Below, piece by piece: positions 29,988 to 33,864 of a stretch of DNA of 33,864 nt. The stretch comes from Citrobacter braakii (GTDB lineage: Bacteria > Pseudomonadota > Gammaproteobacteria > Enterobacterales > Enterobacteriaceae): the NCBI RefSeq assembly GCF_002075345.1, contig NZ_NAEW01000027.1:1-33864 (forward strand), given 5' to 3'. Position numbers and translations under genes: made by a program. The notes beneath the pieces were generated by a model. That model had not been told where the DNA came from, made no database searches, and saw only the letters and a list, made by a program, of their open reading frames with translations. How positions within the stretch are numbered: the stretch's first letter is position 1; each line of letters opens with the position of its first letter.

Positions 29988-31143
29988 GAGTAACCCCCAT
30001 ATAAGCGCGAATGAATTCAGCCGCAGCCTGTGCGTTTATGGCGTTACCGTAGCCTTTGAGTCGGCCGACGCGGTTGCTGCTTGCCACTCTTGCCACCCAG
30101 GGCTCGACTCGTCCCAGGCGTGCGGAAGCCCCATCAACCAACGGGAATGTGCCGGGTTCAACTGGACGCCATTTGCCATCTCGACATAAGAGCCAGTCTG
30201 CATCACGCCAAAAACCGTTAACCTCAAGGGGCCGCATAAGCTCGCCGCCCAGCCGATTTTGTTCGGAGTTTCTCGACCATCCCCGCTCATTTGGACTGTC
30301 GTTGCATTGGTGATATTGCTCACTTGAGGAGTTGGCCAACCCGTCATGAACACCTGGCGCGGCAACTGGTCCAGTCGTTCTTTCCCATCCCGCTGCGCTG
30401 TCATTCCCGCTGAGTCCTTCCAGTCGCGGGACGTTGGAGTTACCCAGCCCGCCATTCTGGCCGCCCCGCCCAATGTTGTTCCCCTGTTTGGCGCATTCGC
30501 GGCGGCTGCCTGTCCTGCAACCTGGTTGTTGTCGATCGTGGTTGGCGTCGGCCAGCCGGACATCATCGCCGCCGTTTGAATATTCATCCCGCCCTGGCGC
30601 CCGGACGTTCCCGCGCCGGTCACTGATGACGCTGTTGGCGTTGGCCACCCAGTAGGCCCGCTCTCTGATGTGCGGCGCACCGATGCCCGCTGCCGCAAAC
30701 GGCACAAGCCCGAAGGCGTATCCCATTCCTTCCAGGTCAGCTTGTACAAGGTCGAACCATGTGTTTGCGTTACCGCTTGCAACCTGTTCGCCAAAGACAT
30801 GCTGAGGTCTGCGCTCGCTGATGAGGTGGAAGAAATGGGGCCATAGGTGCCGCTCGTCAGCAAATCCATCGCCTTTGCCTGCCGCGCTGAAAGGCTGGCA
30901 CGGGCAGGAGCCTGTCCACACTGGTTTATCGTCAGGCCATCCGGCGAGGCGGAGGGAATGGGACCAGACGCCAATTCCGGCGAAAAAGTGGCATTGGGTA
31001 AAACCTCTGAGGTCGTCAGGTGTGACATCTTCAATACTCCGTTCGTCAACTTCGCCTGGTGCGATATGACCGCCGGCGATAAGGTTACGCAGCCATTGAG
31101 CTGCAAATTGGTCTATTTCGTTGTAGTAGGCTGCTGGGATCAT
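29977..31143 (-). CDS. C5-cytosine DNA methyltransferase
   Basis: A 388-aa protein with the ordered motifs of C5-cytosine methyltransferases: FAGIG (54-58, cofactor binding), GSCPCQPFS with catalytic Cys82, GEQV (118-121, replacing the usual ENV), HIRERAYWVA (158-167), and GYGNA near 364-368. The target-recognition region between is low in complexity with repeated Leu-Ala-Asn/Asp-Ala-Asn-like units. It may protect phage DNA from host restriction. Unusually, a second conserved-looking gene is read from the same DNA in another frame across most of its length (30036-31028). Confidence 0.85.
   Translation of the reverse strand: MIPAAYYNEIDQFAAQWLRNLIAGGHIAPGEVDERSIEDVTPDDLRGFTQCHFFAGIGVWSHSLRLAGWPDDKPVWTGSCPCQPFSAAGKGDGFADERHLWPHFFHLISERRPQHVFGEQVASGNANTWFDLVQADLEGMGYAFGLVPFAAAGIGAPHIRERAYWVANANSVISDRRGNVRAPGRDEYSNGGDDVRLADANHDRQQPGCRTGSRRECAKQGNNIGRGGQNGGLGNSNVPRLEGLSGNDSAAGWERTTGPVAAPGVHDGLANSSSEQYHQCNDSPNERGWSRNSEQNRLGGELMRPLEVNGFWRDADWLLCRDGKWRPVEPGTFPLVDGASARLGRVEPWVARVASSNRVGRLKGYGNAINAQAAAEFIRAYMGVTHGR
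30036..31028 (-). CDS. Overprinted WPTP-repeat protein inside the methyltransferase gene
   Basis: A 330-aa ORF in another frame of the methyltransferase gene, started at ATG 31028 with GGAG 9 nt upstream (the open frame begins at 31106). It contains SLSARQAKAMDLLTSGTYG, LYKLTWKEWDTPSG, four GWPTP or GWVTP repeats, and NPAHSRWLMGLPHAW near its end. I recall these as hallmarks of a stand-alone phage protein family often annotated near or as methyltransferases. Two conserved frames over about 990 nt imply overprinting. Function unknown. It could still be a shadow kept open by the repeats. Confidence 0.6.
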   Translation of the reverse strand: MSHLTTSEVLPNATFSPELASGPIPSASPDGLTINQCGQAPARASLSARQAKAMDLLTSGTYGPISSTSSASADLSMSLANRLQAVTQTHGSTLYKLTWKEWDTPSGLCRLRQRASVRRTSESGPTGWPTPTASSVTGAGTSGRQGGMNIQTAAMMSGWPTPTTIDNNQVAGQAAAANAPNRGTTLGGAARMAGWVTPTSRDWKDSAGMTAQRDGKERLDQLPRQVFMTGWPTPQVSNITNATTVQMSGDGRETPNKIGWAASLCGPLRLTVFGVMQTGSYVEMANGVQLNPAHSRWLMGLPHAWDESSPGWQEWQAATASADSKATVTP

Positions 31144-31343
31144 GCTGCCTCTCTTGCCATTCTGGCTGCCTTCATTTTTTCGGAACGAAGCTTTGCCTGT
31201 CGGCGTGCCCGCTCGTTATTGCACCGCACACACTCCCCGCTCAGGGTGTAGCGCTCGCTATCATGACCGTGGATACATTGCTTCCCGGTGTAGAAGCGAG
31301 TAAGGCCCAAATCGAGAGCCTCACGCTGGGTGATTCGCTTCAT
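31140..31343 (-). CDS. Small Cys/His (zinc-ribbon or HNH-like) protein
   Basis: A 67-aa basic protein: FYTGKQCIHGHDSERYTLSGECVRCNNERARRQ followed by a Lys/Arg/Ala-rich tail. The Cys-x-His-x-His...Cys-x2-Cys order resembles small zinc-binding pieces found in phages, sometimes as the start of HNH endonucleases, but the catalytic part is absent. It is the second gene of the leftward early operon after the Cro-like gene and overlaps the methyltransferase by 4 nt. Its ribosome binding site lies in an operator-like half repeat. Confidence 0.6.
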   Translation of the reverse strand: MKRITQREALDLGLTRFYTGKQCIHGHDSERYTLSGECVRCNNERARRQAKLRSEKMKAARMAREAA

Positions 31344-31346
31344 CGG

Positions 31347-31435
31347 ATTACCTCTTTGTTATTTATCTTTGGTAATTTTGCACTAAGGAGAAAAAAGATC
31401 AACCGTATATGGTTTTTTATTACCAGAAAGGTGTT
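31347..31435. promoter_or_regulatory. Operator cluster before the 67-aa gene
   Basis: It contains ATTACC-AGAAA-GGTGTT at 31419-31435 and two half-conserved copies at 31347-31363 and 31360-31376. The 14-bp palindrome AACCGTATATGGTT lies at 31401-31414, nearly identical to the one at the lysis promoter. This suggests a second control point inside the leftward early operon. Confidence 0.55.
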
Positions 31436-31487
31436 TTATGCAGGAAGGAGCCGCCAGGTAATGACGGCATTGATGGGTTCAGAGGGA

Positions 31488-31721
31488 TTATCGGTCGTAG
31501 AAGAAGAGCACTAATTCAGTTTTTGACTTTGTCCATTCGCGGGAACGACATGCTTTAAACAGTCCGTCCATCAGTCGCTTACCAGGCATCTTGCGGCGCC
31601 CGGTCAGGTGAGTCTGGATGTAATGACTGGTGGTTCCGGCTTCATCTGCAAATGCTTCACGCTCATCAGGAGACAGCCCCAGCCAGTGCTTTTTGAAATC
31701 AAATTTTTTTTCGTCACTCAT
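31488..31721 (-). CDS. Cro-like DNA-binding regulator
   Basis: A 77-aa protein placed opposite the repressor gene across the operator cluster, as Cro is. Its core, LSPDEREAFADEAGTTSHYIQTHLTGRRKMPGKRLMDGLFKAC, fits a helix-turn-helix (AFADEAGTTSHYIQTHLTG) with a following helix. It would be the first product of the leftward early operon and could shut down repressor synthesis during lytic growth. The domain is inferred by pattern; the operon role by position. Confidence 0.7.
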   Translation of the reverse strand: MSDEKKFDFKKHWLGLSPDEREAFADEAGTTSHYIQTHLTGRRKMPGKRLMDGLFKACRSREWTKSKTELVLFFYDR

Positions 31722-31759
31722 ATTTTGCTTATCTCAGCCTGTCTATTCATATCTGAATT

Positions 31760-31823
31760 ATTACCTTTCTGGTGAAAAAATCAATGATTATTACCGTTAT
31801 GGTAACTTTACCTTTATGGTAAT
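31760..31823. promoter_or_regulatory. Immunity-region operator cluster (three repeats)
   Basis: Three copies of the 17-bp repeat lie between the divergent cro-like and repressor genes: 31760-31776 (TTTCT spacer), 31790-31806 (GTTAT) and 31807-31823 (TTTAT). The last two abut exactly. Leftward promoter: TTGATT with ATAATT at 17 bp on the minus strand, overlapping copy 1. Rightward promoter: TTTACC 31807-31812 with TTAAAT 31830-31835. An extra half site, GGTAAC, is at 31847-31852. Confidence 0.75.
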
Positions 31824-31876
31824 ATTCATTTAAATTTAGTCAGTTAGGTAACATTAAATGGACAAATACAATAGCT

Positions 31877-32473
31877 ATGAAAAGTATTTATGACATAAGA
31901 CGCAAAAACCTTAACGAAATCATCCGCCGTGATTTCGATGACACCCAGTTGCGCTTTGCAGAGAGGGTGAAGCGTTCGCAGAACCTGGTCAACCGGTGGT
32001 GTACTGGTATCAAAAACATCGGACCGAATGCCGCACGCATCATTGAAGAAGCAGCGCGCAAAGAAAAGTTCTGGCTTGATGTCGATCACGAACTGGACGC
32101 AGTACAGGCTGATATCTTTATTCCTGCCACTGACGATGGCGAATGGACTGTAGAGAAGCAGGCCGCAGCCACGCTCAATTCCTGGATGAGAAAGAACACG
32201 GAAATGACATCCGAAAAGAAAGTTGCTGTTGCAGCTGGTATTGGCCCGGCCACAGTTAACCGGATTATGAAAGCGGAAGTCAGCACAACTATCGGCGTTC
32301 TTTCCTCCCTGGCGCGCGCGTTCGGGCATGAAGCATACGAGATGATTATTCCCGTAGGCGCCCCTGGTGTTATCGACTACGACCACCGGTTGTATGCAGC
32401 TCTGCCACAGGAAGAGAAAAACAAGATCACCTCATTCATCAACTTCGTGTTTGAGCAGAACAAAAGAAAGTAA
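31877..32473 (+). CDS. Prophage repressor with two HTH domains, no peptidase
   Basis: A 198-aa protein. The N-terminal MKSIYDIRRKNLNEIIRRDF...TQLRFAERVKRSQNLVNRWCTGIKNIGPNAARIIEEAA (residues 1-60) is a phage-repressor HTH domain. A second XRE-type HTH lies at about 112-150 (SEKKVAVAAGIGPATVNRIMKAEVSTTIGVLSSLARAFG). A short helical tail follows (EEKNKITSFINFVFEQ). There is no S24 serine peptidase domain, so RecA-stimulated self-cleavage is not expected. It probably binds the ATTACC-N5-GGTAAT repeats at its own promoter and across the genome. The start has no ribosome binding site; an 11-codon ORF (31858) overlaps it and may allow coupling. Confidence 0.8.
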   Translation: MKSIYDIRRKNLNEIIRRDFDDTQLRFAERVKRSQNLVNRWCTGIKNIGPNAARIIEEAARKEKFWLDVDHELDAVQADIFIPATDDGEWTVEKQAAATLNSWMRKNTEMTSEKKVAVAAGIGPATVNRIMKAEVSTTIGVLSSLARAFGHEAYEMIIPVGAPGVIDYDHRLYAALPQEEKNKITSFINFVFEQNKRK

Positions 32474-32530
32474 TCCCCCGCCATTCTGACGCTTTACCTG
32501 CCCGATGGCGGTAAGCTCTCGCCTCACACA

Positions 32531-32547
32531 ATTACCAAAATGGTAAT
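32531..32547. promoter_or_regulatory. Operator-like inverted repeat (perfect)
   Basis: ATTACC-AAAAT-GGTAAT, 58 bp after the repressor stop and just upstream of the -35 of the rightward early promoter. Confidence 0.8.
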
Positions 32548-32565
32548 TTTTTCTCGTCATACCTA

Positions 32566-32609
32566 TTGACACAATCACTTTTTGATCTGATTATTACCCA
32601 AAAGGTAAT
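32566..32609 (+). promoter_or_regulatory. Rightward early promoter with operator
   Basis: TTGACA (32566-32571) and GATTAT (32589-32594) are 17 bp apart. The perfect repeat ATTACC-CAAAA-GGTAAT (32593-32609) overlaps the -10 and transcription start. It drives the operon interrupted by the IS element. Confidence 0.75.
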
Positions 32610-32611
32610 AC

Positions 32612-32749
32612 ATGAGCGCATCGCTCAGGCAGAAACCACCACTTCGTGGCTTTCCTGCATCTTCAGGTATTACCAAAATGGTAATAGAGAGGTTCATATG
32701 CAGTGGAAAGTCATCAATGGTTGGTACTGCGTTACAGCTTGCGGGCTGA
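32612..32749 (+). CDS. Possible 45-aa leader ORF
   Basis: An ATG at 32612 follows AAGG by 6 nt, the AAGG being part of the operator repeat. The 45-aa product is MSASLRQKPPLRGFPASS... and overlaps the start of the 49-aa gene in another frame. No family recognised. It may be a real small early peptide, a translational leader, or chance. Confidence 0.3.
   Translation: MSASLRQKPPLRGFPASSGITKMVIERFICSGKSSMVGTALQLAG
32669..32685. promoter_or_regulatory. Operator-like inverted repeat (perfect)
   Basis: ATTACC-AAAAT-GGTAAT, identical to the copy at 32531. It lies 12 bp before the ATG of the 49-aa gene, directly before its ribosome binding site (GAGAGG). Confidence 0.8.
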
Positions 32750-32847
32750 TGAGCTGGAAGTTTCGCACGCTGCCGGAAGCAATCAGCTGGGCATTCGTCA
32801 GCAAACTGGCAGCAAAAACGGAAATGGGTATGGGGGTGAATAAGTGA
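32698..32847 (+). CDS. 49-aa early protein
   Basis: Starts at ATG 32698, 7 nt after GAGAGG; the frame is open back to 32566, but only this start has a ribosome binding site. The product, MQWKVINGWYCVTACGLMSW followed by KFRTLPEAISWAFVSKLAAK, is aromatic-rich with a probable helix. No family recognised. It overlaps the next gene by 4 nt and is likely co-translated with it. Confidence 0.6.
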   Translation: MQWKVINGWYCVTACGLMSWKFRTLPEAISWAFVSKLAAKTEMGMGVNK

Positions 32848-33737
32848 CTGATTTAGCAATTATCGAAATCGCGCCAGACATGGCGCCGGCAATTTACGTT
32901 GAGAATGGGCTTGATTCCTTCCTGGAAAAGATCCGCGCCGGAGTAAACGAAGTTCCTGACCTGAGCACTGCAAAGGGACGGGCTCGCATTGCATCGCTGG
33001 CCGCACAGGTATCACGCAGCAAAACTGCTGTAGAGAAACCTGGCAGGGATTACCTGAAGCGCCTCAAGGAGCAGCCGAAAGTGGTTGAAGCTGAATTGCG
33101 CCGCTTCGTCACCGAATGCGATCAGCTGCGCGATGAAGTACGCCGCCCCCTTACCGAGTGGGAAGATGCTGAAAAGGCGCGCACCGAAGCACTGCAGCAG
33201 CGCCTTGTGTATTTGCGTGCGCTGGCTGACGTGATCGACACCGCCGGTAACTACCTGCCTTCTGCTGATATTCAGGCGCGCATTCTGGAAGCTAAATCCG
33301 TGGTACTGGATGACAGCTGGCAGGAACGCGCAGCAGAGGCGGGAGTGGCTAAAGATTCAACTATTCAGCAACTGGAAGCGTCGCTGGTAATAGCGCAAAA
33401 GCGCGAACATGAAGCCGCTGAGCTTGATCGCCTGCGCAAAGAGGCAGAAGAAAAAGCACGCCTTGAGCGTGAAGAGAATATCCGCCGTGAAGCCGCTGAA
33501 CAAGCTAAGCGTGATGCAGAGGAAAAGGCACAGGCTGAAATTGATGCTGCTGCACGCCGTGAATCTGAAGCCAGAGCTGCAACTGAACGCGCAGAGCGCG
33601 AAAAAATTGAAGCCCAGCAGAAAGCAGAGCGTGAAGCAAAAGCCGCTGCGGAAAAAGCTGAGCAGGAAAAGAACGCTGCTATCGCAGCGGAGCGCCGCCG
33701 TCACGAGGAAGCTGAATCAGCGCGCCTGGCTGAGCAG

Positions 33738-33746
<9 letters not shown>
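32844..33746 (+). pseudogene. Coiled-coil early protein truncated by an IS element
   Basis: Begins at GTG 32844, overlapping the previous stop (GTGA), with GGGGGTG upstream. Phage sequence supplies 298 codons, up to 33737. The final Cys-His and stop are encoded by the inserted element. The first ~170 residues form a soluble domain (LEKIRAGVNEVPDLSTAKGRARIASLAAQVSRSKTAVEKPGRDYLKRLKE). The rest is a TolA-like Ala/Glu/Arg coiled coil. Related phage proteins of this type sit in recombination or replication operons; I do not name a function. The missing C-terminal part is probably a separate functional domain. Confidence 0.75.

Positions 33747-33864
<118 letters not shown>

Noticed and set aside
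31460..31513. 17-codon plus-strand ORF (MTALMGSEGLSVVEEEH) with a fair ribosome binding site
   Set aside because: It converges into the cro-like gene, has no promoter I can support and no known relative; too little evidence to call.
31844..32386. Minus-strand 180-aa ORF opposite the repressor
   Set aside because: Cys- and Phe-rich composition without family signature and fully antisense to the two-HTH repressor, which explains the sequence better.

Overview
The window is most of a temperate podovirus genome of the Salmonella epsilon15 / coliphage phiV10 type, apparently integrated as a prophage in an enterobacterial (E. coli, Salmonella or Shigella-like) chromosome. The evidence is gene order and protein signatures: small and large terminase, portal, scaffold, an epsilon15-like 335-aa capsid protein with a 111-aa staple protein, short-tail adaptor and hub proteins, T7-like internal virion proteins, one tailspike and a lysis cassette. 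All names come from reading the sequence and from memory of the families; no search was run.

Layout, left to right. 1-117 looks like the left end of an IS200 element. 118-211 may be host DNA downstream of guaA, including a possible attachment-site remnant at 197-211. From 289 to 31721 almost everything reads leftward (minus strand): lysis genes (289-2110), tailspike (2468-4957), a tiny membrane protein and three large ejection proteins (5465-12404), core and tail proteins (12417-16505), head proteins (16505-21840), terminase genes (23154-26197), small accessory genes (26307-29193), a DnaT-like replication gene, a cytosine methyltransferase with a second gene in another frame (29319-31143), a small Cys/His protein and a Cro-like regulator. 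The rightward side starts at 31877 with an atypical repressor, followed by an early operon. That operon is cut at 33737 by the left end of an IS21-family element.

Three rightward islands sit between the leftward blocks. They are a 62-aa membrane protein (2251), an 86-aa gene behind a near-perfect LexA box (5155), and a roughly 550-nt structured non-coding RNA followed by a 201-aa gene (21947-23110).

The most unusual content is: (1) a 322-aa class 3 (WCT) intein with a LAGLIDADG endonuclease splitting the TerL Walker A motif; (2) the large structured RNA, with a 13-nt sequence repeated in two hairpin loops and a 19-nt stretch complementary to the mRNA of a gene just upstream of terS; (3) about thirteen copies of a 17-bp inverted repeat, ATTACC-N5-GGTAAT, in nearly every regulatory gap and clustered in the immunity region, which looks like a dispersed-operator regulon; (4) a leftward-promoter family sharing CATATAKGGTTTATTG between -35 and -10; (5) a 12-bp palindrome, GTGACATGTCAC, found three times between a stop codon and its terminator; (6) dual-frame coding in the methyltransferase gene.

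A working model (inference): the two-HTH repressor has no self-cleavage domain and binds the dispersed operators, silencing early, late and island promoters together. DNA damage frees the LexA-controlled 86-aa protein, a candidate antirepressor, which would lift repression. The late leftward promoters would then drive terminase, head, tail and lysis genes.
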